Below are positions 38,448 to 47,223 of a DNA stretch of 64,000 nt, piece after piece. Source of the DNA: CAYVBJ01 sp964449075 (GTDB lineage: Bacteria > Bacteroidota > Rhodothermia > Balneolales > Balneolaceae); assembly GCA_964449075.1 (NCBI GenBank), contig CAYVBJ010000015.1, positions 8,215-72,214 of the forward strand. Direction: 5' to 3'. Both the position numbers and the translations under genes were made by a program. The notes below the pieces were generated by a model. That model worked only from the letters and a program-made list of their open reading frames with translations. It did not search any database and was not told where the DNA came from. Position 1 is the first letter of the stretch. Every line of letters begins with the position of its first letter.

Positions 38448-39401
38448 TCAGGTATTATCTAACATTTGATTTAAAATCAATTTTCTTTTTCCAATAAGTT
38501 CATTGGGCGATATAACTTTTACCTTCTTTCCAAATTGAAGAAGCCATTCATTAATGTAGGCAAGATTTTCAAATTTCAACTTTACCCTAAATAATTTAGG
38601 ATTTATCTCAGTTGAGTTTAATATTTTAGCCGGTAGATTTGCCTTAAATCGCTTAAATGCATCTTCTTCAATATCTACTATTATTATTTGAGAAGTGCTC
38701 TCAGAGCGAAAAATAAGGTCTTCTACGTCAAATTCCCTATCCGGATCAAAATTTTGATCCAATATTTTTAAATTTGTTATGCGGTCAAGTACAAAATTCC
38801 TAAAATCTTCTCTTTTCTCCGAGTAACCGATCATGTTCCAGTGATCCTTGTAAAAAACTAGCAAATACGGCTCTACTACTCTATTCGTTTTCTCTTCAGT
38901 ATATTTTGAGTTATAACTAAATTCGATTTTCTTATTTTTTGAAATAGCGCTGCTTATTTCATACCAGCTGCCACCCTTTTTCTTTTCAGAACCAAAATGC
39001 ATAAATGGATCTATCACCGTCCGGTTATCAAGCGAGTTCATATACTTTTTCAAATCACCGGGTAATACATTTCTGATTTTGATCTCAACTCCTTTTGCAT
39101 CGTCAACAAGTTCTTTATCAACCTGTGATTTAACAAAATTTAATCCCACAAGTATGGTAGCGAGCTCCTTTGAAGTAAACATCAATGGGGGTATCCTGTA
39201 TCCCGACATTACTCCATAGCCACTGAATTCATCCCACGTAACCGGCACATTCACCTCCGATAATGCCCGCAGATCTCTGAAAATTGTTCTTCTGCTAACT
39301 CCAAATGTTTCAGCAAGCTGATCTGCTGTTAATTTTTTCTTTGACTCCTGTAGCATCAGAATCAGTTTCATTCTTCGCTCGGAGCTTTTCATTCTATCCA
39401 T
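38448..39401 (-). CDS. HTH/WYL-domain transcriptional regulator (YafY type)
   Basis: A 317-residue regulator with an N-terminal DeoR-type winged helix (about 8-60: LTADQLAETFGVSRRTIFRD is the recognition region) and a C-terminal WYL-type ligand-sensing domain (about 145-215, with KIEFSYNSKYTEEKTNRVVEP split across it, and DHWNMIGYSEKREDFRNF). WYL proteins often sense nucleotides or nucleic acids. Its target is unknown. It is downstream of rsmG on the same strand, 74 bases away, in the place where parA-parB sit in many genomes. Confidence 0.88.
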   Translation of the reverse strand: MDRMKSSERRMKLILMLQESKKKLTADQLAETFGVSRRTIFRDLRALSEVNVPVTWDEFSGYGVMSGYRIPPLMFTSKELATILVGLNFVKSQVDKELVDDAKGVEIKIRNVLPGDLKKYMNSLDNRTVIDPFMHFGSEKKKGGSWYEISSAISKNKKIEFSYNSKYTEEKTNRVVEPYLLVFYKDHWNMIGYSEKREDFRNFVLDRITNLKILDQNFDPDREFDVEDLIFRSESTSQIIIVDIEEDAFKRFKANLPAKILNSTEINPKLFRVKLKFENLAYINEWLLQFGKKVKVISPNELIGKRKLILNQMLDNT

Positions 39402-39475
39402 GTTCTAAGATTTATTTTGCCTGATGCCGTTAATTATTATAATGAATTTGATTTATTTTTGGTCAACAGTATAAC

Positions 39476-40126
39476 TCAACACTTCACAACTGCAATACAC
39501 TTATCTGCATAAAATTTATATTTTTCACCAAACTGAAAAGAATGCAAGTCTGAGCTTAAATGCTTTACTTTATTTATTTCACTGATAGCATCACTGCAAC
39601 CTTTGTAAAAAACAATTTCCTTGACCTGTTTGTTTTTCACCATTCGATATAGAGAGGCAATTTCAAAGGCATGTTTTGTTACAATCAAAAAAGGACATTT
39701 GGGATCTATCTTCTCGACGGAGCATGATTGAACTTCTGCGTTTGAAAGATTGAGATCTCTGGCTATTTGTTTAACCGCCATTGTTTTTTTAGCAACAATA
39801 TCATTCAGTATAAATCTTTTCTCAGGATATATGATTGAAAGCGGGATTCCGGGTAATCCGCCACCCGTGCCGGCATCAACAATGCAATCTGAACTATTCA
39901 GCAACCCCATGGCCGCCGGTAACAATGAATGAATTACATGCTCTCTCAGCGTTTCACGTGAAACGTTCCTGCTTACCAAATTTATTTTTTGATTCCACCA
40001 AAGAAGCAGATCTATATATTCCTGAAGCTGCTCTTTGTTATTTTTGAAAAGTTCAATGCTACTTCTAAGATATTCTGGTCCTGCTATTTTTGGTGATGCT
40101 GATTTATGTTGTTTCACGTGAAACAC
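39476..40126 (-). CDS. rsmG: 16S rRNA (guanine-527-N7)-methyltransferase RsmG
   Basis: Methylates G527 of 16S rRNA; loss gives low-level streptomycin resistance in several bacteria. The 216 residues include the gid family core LLLWWNQKINLVSR and the SAM-binding loop VDAGTGGGLPGIPLSIIYP. Start at 40126 is an ATG that lies within a parS palindrome, so the first residues (FHVKQ) are dictated by it. It follows mnmG after 6 bases, a conserved pair near many bacterial origins. A second parS core lies inside the gene. Confidence 0.95.
   Translation of the reverse strand: MFHVKQHKSASPKIAGPEYLRSSIELFKNNKEQLQEYIDLLLWWNQKINLVSRNVSRETLREHVIHSLLPAAMGLLNSSDCIVDAGTGGGLPGIPLSIIYPEKRFILNDIVAKKTMAVKQIARDLNLSNAEVQSCSVEKIDPKCPFLIVTKHAFEIASLYRMVKNKQVKEIVFYKGCSDAISEINKVKHLSSDLHSFQFGEKYKFYADKCIAVVKC
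39950..39965. promoter_or_regulatory. parS-like site inside rsmG
   Basis: CGTTTCACGTGAAACG: the 14-bp parS core GTTTCACGTGAAAC is perfect and only the outer base pair differs from the 16-bp consensus TGTTTCACGTGAAACA. It lies within the rsmG coding region (residues around VSRET), 160 bases from the perfect site at the rsmG start. Probable ParB binding site. Confidence 0.82.
40110..40125. promoter_or_regulatory. Perfect parS site at the rsmG start
   Basis: TGTTTCACGTGAAACA matches the widely conserved 16-bp ParB-binding parS palindrome at every base. It begins one base inside the rsmG reading frame, so rsmG codons 1-6 are built from it. With the second site at 39950-39965 it marks a centromere-like region; parA and parB are not in this window. 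Confidence 0.92.
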
Positions 40127-40132
40127 GTTGAG

Positions 40133-42022
40133 TTAATTTTTAAGATAAACCATCAAAACTGCGACATCACTTGCTGAAACCCCACTGATTCGGCTGGCCT
40201 GCCCTATCGTTTCAGGTTTTATCCTTGACAATTTTTGCTTTCCTTCGGTTGATAAACTTTTAATTTTATTATAGTCAATAGCCTCCGGGATTGCAGCATT
40301 TTCTTTTTGAATGATTTCTGCCACCATATCAAACTCTTTTTGAATATAACCGGCATATTTAATCTCTATCTCAACTTCTTCAAATACATATTTATTAGCA
40401 GAAATCTCCTCTGCTTTCAATTTTAAATCCGGATCAGCGTCAAGAAGATCATTCAAACCTACTTGTGGTCTCGGTATTAAAGATTTAGCTTTTACAGGCT
40501 GACTAAGAGGTGTAGTACCAAGTTTTTTGAGCTTTGAGTCTACTGTTTCCGGCCTGATTGTGTAGTTCGATAGCAAATCATGAAGTTTATCAATCTGGTC
40601 TTTCTTTCTTTGGAATATCTCAAACCGCTTATTATCAATTAAGCCAAGCTTATGCCCTATTCCGGTTAACCTCAAATCAGCATTGTCCTGACGTAATAAA
40701 ATCCTGTGCTCTGCTCTTGAGGTAAACATACGATAAGGTTCTTCAGTACCCTTATTAATTAAATCATCAATAAGAACACCAATATAAGCTTCAGATCGTT
40801 TTAAGATAAGCGGAGATCGTTCTCTCACTTGTAAAGCAGCATTAATTCCCGCCATTAAACCCTGGCAAGCAGCTTCTTCATATCCTGTTGTGCCATTAAT
40901 TTGTCCGGCAAAAAAGAGACCACTTACAAGCTTCGTTTCGAGAGTTCTCCTTATTTGGTAAGGCGGAAAATAGTCGTATTCAATCGCATAACCAGGCCGA
41001 ATCATGACAACATCTTCAAATCCTTTTATAGTTCTCAATGCTTTATACTGAACATCCTCAGGAAGAGATGTTGAGAAACCATTGAGATACATTTCATATG
41101 TATTCCAGCCTTCAGGTTCAAGAAATAGCTGATGACTGTCTTTGTCACTGAATCGATCTATTTTATCTTCTATACTTGGACAATACCTGGGTCCTATTGA
41201 TTTAATCCTTCCCGCAAACATAGGACTTCTGCTAAAGCCGGTTTTTAAAACTTCATGTACCTTAACATCCGTGTAGCCGATCCAGCAGGTTAACTGATCA
41301 TCCAGGGCTGGTAATTTATCTGTCATAAAAGAAAATGGGGAGGGATCTTCATCGCCATATTGGATTTCCAGCAAATCATAATGAATTGTTCTTCCATCAA
41401 TTCTTGGTGGGGTTCCCGTTTTTAATCTTCCTGCTTCAAACCCAAGCTTTTCCAATGATGCAGATATCCCTACAGACGCACGATCTCCAGACCTGCCACC
41501 ACCAAATTGAGTTTCTCCAATATGGATAACTCCATTTAAAAACGTTCCGCTGGTCAAAATTACAGATTTGGAATAAAATCTTTGACCGGATTGTGTGATA
41601 ACTCCCTGAATACTTTTTCCGCTTTCATCACTGATTAAATCAACTACATTATCCTGCCGAAAATAGAGATTCTCTTTTGATTCAAGTTGTTCCCTCATAA
41701 GTTTTGAATACATAGCCCTGTCGCTCTGACACCTTGGACTCCACATAGCAGGCCCCTTGCTTCTGTTAAGCATACGGAACTGTACGCCCGACTGATCACT
41801 GACCAATCCACTCAGACCACCAAGTGCATCAATCTCCCGGATTAACTGACCCTTAGCCACACCGCCCATCGCAGGATTACATGACATTTTAGCTATCGCA
41901 TCAAGATTCATAGTAATTAAAAGTGTCTTTGCACCCATTTGCGACGCAGCACCCGCTGCCTCACTACCTGCATGGCCTGCACCAACAACAATTACATCGT
42001 ATTGAGTTTCGAAGTTTATCAA
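40133..42022 (-). CDS. mnmG: tRNA uridine 5-carboxymethylaminomethyl modification enzyme MnmG
   Basis: FAD-dependent enzyme that with MnmE modifies U34 of several tRNAs. The 629 residues start with the FAD loop VVGAGHAGSEAA and contain MSCNPAMGGVAKG, the signature GTFLNGVIHIG and PGYAIEYDYFPPYQIRRTLE, then the helical C-terminal domain. Full length. It is upstream of rsmG; mnmE is not in this window. Confidence 0.97.
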   Translation of the reverse strand: MINFETQYDVIVVGAGHAGSEAAGAASQMGAKTLLITMNLDAIAKMSCNPAMGGVAKGQLIREIDALGGLSGLVSDQSGVQFRMLNRSKGPAMWSPRCQSDRAMYSKLMREQLESKENLYFRQDNVVDLISDESGKSIQGVITQSGQRFYSKSVILTSGTFLNGVIHIGETQFGGGRSGDRASVGISASLEKLGFEAGRLKTGTPPRIDGRTIHYDLLEIQYGDEDPSPFSFMTDKLPALDDQLTCWIGYTDVKVHEVLKTGFSRSPMFAGRIKSIGPRYCPSIEDKIDRFSDKDSHQLFLEPEGWNTYEMYLNGFSTSLPEDVQYKALRTIKGFEDVVMIRPGYAIEYDYFPPYQIRRTLETKLVSGLFFAGQINGTTGYEEAACQGLMAGINAALQVRERSPLILKRSEAYIGVLIDDLINKGTEEPYRMFTSRAEHRILLRQDNADLRLTGIGHKLGLIDNKRFEIFQRKKDQIDKLHDLLSNYTIRPETVDSKLKKLGTTPLSQPVKAKSLIPRPQVGLNDLLDADPDLKLKAEEISANKYVFEEVEIEIKYAGYIQKEFDMVAEIIQKENAAIPEAIDYNKIKSLSTEGKQKLSRIKPETIGQASRISGVSASDVAVLMVYLKN

Positions 42023-42227
42023 TCTACTACTATTTTAGTTTTTAATATATCCCGGTTCACAAGTTACAATTTTTTAGTAAAATGAGTTTCTCCATCTTCT
42101 GCACTAATTAATCTGAAAAGTATCACCAAATAATTTGAATAATTTGATGAATCAAGCCATATTAAATCTGCAATCAGTTAATGATTAGAATAAATACTCT
42201 TATCCTTTACCAAAAATAAAACCTGCT

Positions 42228-45200
42228 ATGAGTAACAATAAACTAATTAACCTGTTAAATATTTTTGCAATTACATTTTTTACTGTCATCTGCTTTCCTG
42301 TAATCGTCTCCTCTCAGAGCACAACACTTTCTGAGCTCGATATAAATGATCTTAGCCTTAGAAATATCGGGCCTGCTTTTAACGGGGGAAGAATTGCAGA
42401 TATAGATTTTCATCCTGATAATGATAATGTCTGGTACGTTGCTGTTGGCTCGGGTGGTGTTTGGAAGACAGAAAACGCCGGAACAACATGGAATCCAATT
42501 TTTGATAGCCAGGTTTCATACTCTATAGGCTCGGTTACAATTGATCCAAATGATCCGTCAACAGTATGGGTCGGTACAGGTGAGGATGTCGGAGGCCGTC
42601 ACGTAGGCTATGGTGACGGGGTTTATAAAAGCATGGATGACGGAAAGACCTGGAAAAATATGGGCCTTGAAAACTCTGAACATATTTCAACAATTATTGT
42701 CCATCCGGATAATTCAGATATTGTATGGGTATCTGCACAAGGGCCGCTTTGGAATAGTGGCGGAGAAAGAGGATTGTATAAAACCACTGATGGAGGTGAA
42801 TCGTGGAATAAGATTCTTGGAGATGATGAATGGACAGGCGTAACAGATATAGTAATGGATCCGAGAGATCCGGACGTTTTATATGCCGCTACCTGGCAGC
42901 GCCACAGGACAGTTGCAGCATATATGGGAGGCGGACCCGAAAGCGGTATCCACAAAAGTATGGATGGAGGTAATACATGGCGGGAACTGAAGACCGGATT
43001 ACCAACTTCGAACATGGGCAAAATAGGCCTGGCAATTTCACCGCAAAATCCCGATTACGTTTATGCTGCAATAGAACTGGAACGGAGAACCGGCGGTGTT
43101 TATACCTCAATGAATCGGGGTGAGTCATGGCAAAAAATGTCCGATGCCGTTGCGGGCGGCACAGGCCCCCATTATTACCAGGAACTATACGCCTCCCCCC
43201 ACCACTTTGGCAGGCTATATCTTGTTAATAATGTGATGCTTATCTCTGATGAACATGGCGAAAACTTTACAAGAATGAATGTGGACAATAAGCATGTAGA
43301 CGATCACGCTATTGCCTTCAAAAATAATGACCCCGATTATATACTCGTGGGAACAGACGGAGGCTTATATGAGACCTATGATCACACAAAAACCTGGAGG
43401 TTCATCCGTAATTTACCCTTGATGCAGTACTATAAAATATCAGTTGATGATGAAAAACCATTTTATAATGTATACGGAGGCACGCAGGATAACGGCTCGA
43501 ACGGCGGACCTTCAAGAACCGATAATGAGCATGGAATCAGGAACGCTGACTGGTTTAAGACCCTTGGTGCTGACGGCCACGATTCTGCAACAGAACCGGG
43601 TAATCCGAATATTGTTTATGCTGAAACTCAACAGGGTGGTTTACACCGTGTAGATCGAAAAACAGGCGAGCAGGTTTTTATTCAGCCACAACCGGGTGAA
43701 AATGAAGATTATGAACGATACAACTGGGATGCTCCTATTGAGGTAAGTAGTCACGATCCTAAAAGGCTCTATTTTGCATCACACCGGGTGTGGAGAAGTA
43801 ATAACAGGGGTGACAGCTGGACACCGATATCGGGGGATCTGACACGCAACCAGGAGAGAATCGAACTGCCCATAATGGGCAGGCAGCAAAGCTGGGACAA
43901 TCCCTGGGATGTTCTTGCAATGTCGAACTACAACACAATTACCTCCCTGGCTGAGTCACCCCTGGATGAAAACCTGGTTTATGCCGGAACGGATGATGGC
44001 CTGCTGCAGGTCACAGAAGATGGGGGCGAAAACTGGAGACGGATAGACCTGGAAGATATTAAAGGTATCCCTTCAACGGCATTTGTAAATGATATTAAGG
44101 CCGACTTGTATGATGTAAATACGGTGTACGTTGCACTCGATAACCACAAATATGGTGATTTTTCGCCCTACTTAATCAAAAGTACAAATCGGGGAAACTC
44201 CTGGAGTTCAATAAGTGGAAACCTGCCCGACCGTCATTTGGTATGGCGTATGGTACAGGATCATGAAGTGCCTCAACTGCTTTTCGCGGCAACTGAATTT
44301 GGCATATTCTTCACTCTTGATGGCGGACAGGAGTGGGTCAGACTGAAAGGCGGGGTGCCTACAATATCTTTCAGAGACATTGAGATTCAAAAAACACATA
44401 ATGATCTCGTAGGCGGTTCATTTGGACGAGGTATATTTATTCTGGATGATTACTCTCCAATCAGAAATTTAAATGAAGAGACCCTTTCTCAGAATGCGTT
44501 TCTCTTTCAGCCCCGGGATGCATTTTGGTATATTCAGAAATCTGTAGTTTCGTCTCAGGGGGATAACGATTACAGGGCCGATAACCCGCCTTTTGGGGCC
44601 CTGTTCACATATTATCTGAAAGAGACAACTAAAAGCAAGGAGGCAATCCGAAAAGAAAATGAGAAGCAGATCGCTGAAGGCGAAGATATCCCGTTTCCAG
44701 GCTGGGATGAACTGGAAGAAGAGATCCGGCAAAAAGGTCCGTTTGTTAAAATAATAATCAAAGATAACAATGGTAATGTAATCAACAGGATTGAAGGGCC
44801 TGCCGGTAAAGGGTTACATCGAATCAACTGGAACTTACGGCACTCTTCAAAAGGATTCATAGAGCCCGGAGAAAGCATCAGCGGCGGCAATGGGTTTCTC
44901 GTAACTCCTGGCACATACAGCGCAACTCTTGTTAAAATTGAAGAGGGTATCACAGAAACACTCTCTGAGCCTGTCGAATTTGAGGTCACTCCTCTTAGAG
45001 AGGGCACGCTACAGGGAGCCTCTTATGATGAAATAGCAAGCTTCAGGGAAGATGTTGAATCTTTCCAGCAGCAATTAGGCAGAACATCCAGGCAGCTTGA
45101 GAAGCAGATTGACAGGATAGAAGCATTTCAGACAGCTCTTAACCGTGCTGAAAGTGAAGATTCTGAACTGTACCGCCGAATTCACAATACAAGGATGGAG

Positions 45201-45479
45201 TTACTTGAAATGAATGAAGAGATAAGTGGAAGTGAAGCCAAAAATCAGATCGGTGAGAAAAATCCGCCAACACCCGGATCACGCATGTTTACCGGGTTTC
45301 GGGCTTTAAACACAACCTACGGTCCAACTGATCTTCACAAACGAACGGTTGAAACCGGTAAGCGGGAACTGGAAAGCTTGCAAACAGACCTGAACAGGAT
45401 CATTAACACTGTAATACCGTCTATCGAACGTGCCCTGAGTGAAATTGATGCACCCCCGGTTGAGGATACAGGCAACTAA
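42228..45479 (+). CDS. Secreted BNR/Asp-box repeat protein (sortilin/VPS10-like beta-propeller)
   Basis: Exported protein of 1083 residues. A signal peptide (hydrophobic about 9-25, ending VSSQ) is followed by two beta-propeller-like halves with about ten Asp-box motifs of the form S/T-x-D-x-G-x-x-W, for example SMDDGKTW, TTDGGESW, SMDGGNTW, SNNRGDSW, TEDGGENW and TLDGGQEW. The region about 780-900 is non-repetitive and looks beta-rich, and about 920-1020 is a charged coiled coil. This layout is common in Bacteroidota and often called a glycosyl hydrolase, but no catalytic residues can be assigned. It is 14 bases before the R2lox gene. Confidence 0.82.
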   Translation: MSNNKLINLLNIFAITFFTVICFPVIVSSQSTTLSELDINDLSLRNIGPAFNGGRIADIDFHPDNDNVWYVAVGSGGVWKTENAGTTWNPIFDSQVSYSIGSVTIDPNDPSTVWVGTGEDVGGRHVGYGDGVYKSMDDGKTWKNMGLENSEHISTIIVHPDNSDIVWVSAQGPLWNSGGERGLYKTTDGGESWNKILGDDEWTGVTDIVMDPRDPDVLYAATWQRHRTVAAYMGGGPESGIHKSMDGGNTWRELKTGLPTSNMGKIGLAISPQNPDYVYAAIELERRTGGVYTSMNRGESWQKMSDAVAGGTGPHYYQELYASPHHFGRLYLVNNVMLISDEHGENFTRMNVDNKHVDDHAIAFKNNDPDYILVGTDGGLYETYDHTKTWRFIRNLPLMQYYKISVDDEKPFYNVYGGTQDNGSNGGPSRTDNEHGIRNADWFKTLGADGHDSATEPGNPNIVYAETQQGGLHRVDRKTGEQVFIQPQPGENEDYERYNWDAPIEVSSHDPKRLYFASHRVWRSNNRGDSWTPISGDLTRNQERIELPIMGRQQSWDNPWDVLAMSNYNTITSLAESPLDENLVYAGTDDGLLQVTEDGGENWRRIDLEDIKGIPSTAFVNDIKADLYDVNTVYVALDNHKYGDFSPYLIKSTNRGNSWSSISGNLPDRHLVWRMVQDHEVPQLLFAATEFGIFFTLDGGQEWVRLKGGVPTISFRDIEIQKTHNDLVGGSFGRGIFILDDYSPIRNLNEETLSQNAFLFQPRDAFWYIQKSVVSSQGDNDYRADNPPFGALFTYYLKETTKSKEAIRKENEKQIAEGEDIPFPGWDELEEEIRQKGPFVKIIIKDNNGNVINRIEGPAGKGLHRINWNLRHSSKGFIEPGESISGGNGFLVTPGTYSATLVKIEEGITETLSEPVEFEVTPLREGTLQGASYDEIASFREDVESFQQQLGRTSRQLEKQIDRIEAFQTALNRAESEDSELYRRIHNTRMELLEMNEEISGSEAKNQIGEKNPPTPGSRMFTGFRALNTTYGPTDLHKRTVETGKRELESLQTDLNRIINTVIPSIERALSEIDAPPVEDTGN

Positions 45480-45493
45480 ATTGATATAACTGA

Positions 45494-46804
45494 TTGATAA
45501 ATTTACAAAGCATATATAGTGAGGAGTTCCTGGAACAGTGGAAAGAATCCATAAACAGCAGTGATGAATATGCAAGCCACGGTTCATCCTGGAACGACCC
45601 GGTGGTACTTAAATTCAATCCGGTTCCTGATCCTCTTCGGAAACAAAACCATCATGGTTATTTCCTTGATCTTGAAGACGGAATGTGCAACTGTCTTCGT
45701 TTTTCAACTGAAGAGGATGAAAAAGAAGCGGGCATCATCATTACAGGTGATAAGAGTACCTGGACGGGACTGTTGGCGGAAAAAAAAGATCCACTGTTTT
45801 TAATAATGAAAGGTGACCTGAAAATTGAGAAAGGAAGCCTGATGAAAATTACCGGTCAGAGAAAATCTGCAGCTGCACTTCTTAAGGCAGCAGCCGGTAT
45901 AAATGAAAGAAATCTTAATACTGAATCATCTCATAAAATTAATGAAGTAAAAACAAAGAGTGCTTTTACGTCCGGAAAAAGGGAATATAAAACTACAAAA
46001 TCGGGCCTGGATCATGAGAGCTTCCCTATGCAGTTGTTCCAAAAATCAAAGAAACTCGGAATATGGAATCCATCTGACATCGAATTTGAAAACGACAGGA
46101 TGGATTGGCGTTCGTTAGATGAAACAGAGCAGACAGTTTTGCTGCACCTCACTTCCCTTTTTATGGCCGGTGAAGAGGCCGTAACTTTGGATCTTCTTCC
46201 TCTTATCCGAACAGTGGCAATGGAAGGACGGATTGAAGAAGAGATCTATTTTACCTCTTTCCTCTGGGAAGAGGCCAAACACACAGAATTCTTTTCGCTC
46301 TTTACTGCATCAGTACTCCCGTTTCAGCCTGATTTTCAACAATTCCACGGACCATCCTATAAAAAAATATTTTACGACCTTTTGCCTTCATCCCTTTTGA
46401 AACTGGATGAAGACCCCTCACCTGCTAACCAGTTGCGGGCATCCTTTACCTACAATATGCTTGTGGAGGGAACCCTTGCCGAAACGGGTTACGAAGCTTA
46501 TTATCAGATGCTCGAAGAAAATGACTTGCTGCCCGGACTGAGAAAAGGAATCGGATTGCTGAAAAAAGATGAGTCACGACATATTGCCTTCGGACTCTAC
46601 TTTTTGAAGCGAATTCTGAAAGAAAATCCGCAACTGCAAAACATTCTGGAAATTGAGATGCCCAACGCAATCGATGATGTGATTCAGTTGATTCATGAAC
46701 TTTTTGAACCATACGATCCAATGCCTTTTGGCCTGGAACAAGAGTGGTTCATTGAATACGCCGGAAAGCAGTTCCAGGCAAGGATGGAAAAGCTGTTGGT
46801 TTGA
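45494..46804 (+). CDS. SCP2-like domain fused to R2-like ligand-binding oxidase (R2lox)
   Basis: 436 residues. Residues about 10-135 resemble an SCP2 sterol-carrier domain: a FLDLEDG strand, then ITGDKSTWTGLLAEKKDP and FLIMKGDLKIEKG. Residues about 175-436 are a four-helix ferritin-like R2lox domain. By the Mycobacterium/Geobacillus R2lox pattern the metal ligands are E227, E260, H263, E325, E360 and H363, and the residues of the Val-Tyr ether crosslink are V230 and Y320 (EEAV and Y-x4-E); all are present. R2lox proteins hold an Mn/Fe centre and a bound fatty acid. The start is TTG (45494) with no strong ribosome site. The gene probably shares a transcript with the upstream BNR gene. Confidence 0.85.
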   Translation: MINLQSIYSEEFLEQWKESINSSDEYASHGSSWNDPVVLKFNPVPDPLRKQNHHGYFLDLEDGMCNCLRFSTEEDEKEAGIIITGDKSTWTGLLAEKKDPLFLIMKGDLKIEKGSLMKITGQRKSAAALLKAAAGINERNLNTESSHKINEVKTKSAFTSGKREYKTTKSGLDHESFPMQLFQKSKKLGIWNPSDIEFENDRMDWRSLDETEQTVLLHLTSLFMAGEEAVTLDLLPLIRTVAMEGRIEEEIYFTSFLWEEAKHTEFFSLFTASVLPFQPDFQQFHGPSYKKIFYDLLPSSLLKLDEDPSPANQLRASFTYNMLVEGTLAETGYEAYYQMLEENDLLPGLRKGIGLLKKDESRHIAFGLYFLKRILKENPQLQNILEIEMPNAIDDVIQLIHELFEPYDPMPFGLEQEWFIEYAGKQFQARMEKLLV

Positions 46805-46831
46805 GAAGTATCTTGAATGGATGTTCTTTAT

Positions 46832-46868
46832 AAAAAAAGCCGGCTTAATGTGAATTAAGCCGGCTTTT
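46832..46868. terminator. Strong bidirectional terminator
   Basis: Stem AGCCGGCTTAAT (46838-46849) and ATTAAGCCGGCT (46854-46865) with the loop GTGA, flanked by an A run on the left and T's on the right, so the hairpin reads as a rho-independent terminator on both strands. It separates the plus-strand R2lox gene from the minus-strand tRNA-Asp that ends at 46870. Confidence 0.9.
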
Positions 46869-46869
46869 G

Positions 46870-46943
46870 CGATCCGGACGAGATTCGAACTCGCGACCTC
46901 CTGCGTGACAGGCAGGCGTTCTAACCAGCTGAACTACCGGACC
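46870..46943 (-). tRNA. tRNA-Asp (GUC)
   Basis: 74 bases fold as a full cloverleaf on the minus strand: acceptor GGTCCGG/CCGGATC with discriminator G, D arm GTTC/GAAC, anticodon arm CCTGC-CTGTCAC-GCAGG with anticodon GTC, T arm GCGAG-TTCGAAT-CTCGT. The 3' CCA is not encoded. It is the last unit of a tandem series of tRNA-Asp-like copies upstream and is followed by the bidirectional terminator. Confidence 0.95.
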
Positions 46944-46975
46944 ATACAATTCCTTCAATCTGTCAATCTTTTTCT

Positions 46976-47045
46976 GACCCGGCGTTCGAACTCGAGATCT
47001 TCCCGATGACAATCGGGGCGTTCTAACCAGCTGAACTACCGGACC
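46976..47045 (-). pseudogene. tRNA-Asp-like degenerate copy
   Basis: The first 27 bases (GGTCCGG, D arm, to GAACG) are identical to the adjacent tRNA-Asp and the 3' end GGGTC can pair with the acceptor. The anticodon region CCCGAT-TGTC-ATCGGG keeps GTC but is a long stem with a tight loop, and the T arm is collapsed: only one base lies between TTCGAAC and the acceptor strand, so the gene is three bases short and lacks a T stem. A 32-base spacer separates it from the good tRNA. Probably a non-functional or repurposed copy. Confidence 0.7.
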
Positions 47046-47071
47046 ATACAATTCCTTCAATCTGTCAATCT

Positions 47072-47171
47072 NNNNNNNNNNNNNNNNNNNNNNNNNNNNN
47101 NNNNNNNNNNNNNNNNNNNNNNNNNNNNNNNNNNNNNNNNNNNNNNNNNNNNNNNNNNNNNNNNNNNNNNN
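47072..47171. other. Assembly gap (100 Ns)
   Basis: Exactly 100 unknown bases, a conventional placeholder for a gap of unknown size. It interrupts a tandem array: identical spacer sequence precedes it and the interior of another tRNA-Asp-like copy follows it, so collapsed repeats are the likely cause. Confidence 0.99.
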
Positions 47172-47223
47172 GAGATCTTCCCGATGACAATCGGGGCGTT
47201 CTAACCAGCTGAACTACCGGACC
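47172..47223 (-). pseudogene. Partial tRNA-Asp-like copy beside the gap
   Basis: 52 bases identical in structure to the degenerate copy at 46976-47045 from the 5' end (GGTCCGG) through the CCCGAT-TGTC-ATCGGG stem; its 3' part is lost in the gap. Its upstream flank differs slightly from the spacer of the other copies, so it is probably the first (5'-most) unit of the array. Confidence 0.68.

Noticed and set aside
38380..38450. AT-rich palindromic stretch after gyrA as an origin
   Set aside because: No DnaA-box-like nonamers; more likely a transcription end between convergent genes.
46845..47060. 71-codon open frame in the tRNA region
   Set aside because: It is a translation of the tRNA-Asp and the tRNA-like copies; such VVQLVRTP-type peptides are known annotation artefacts.
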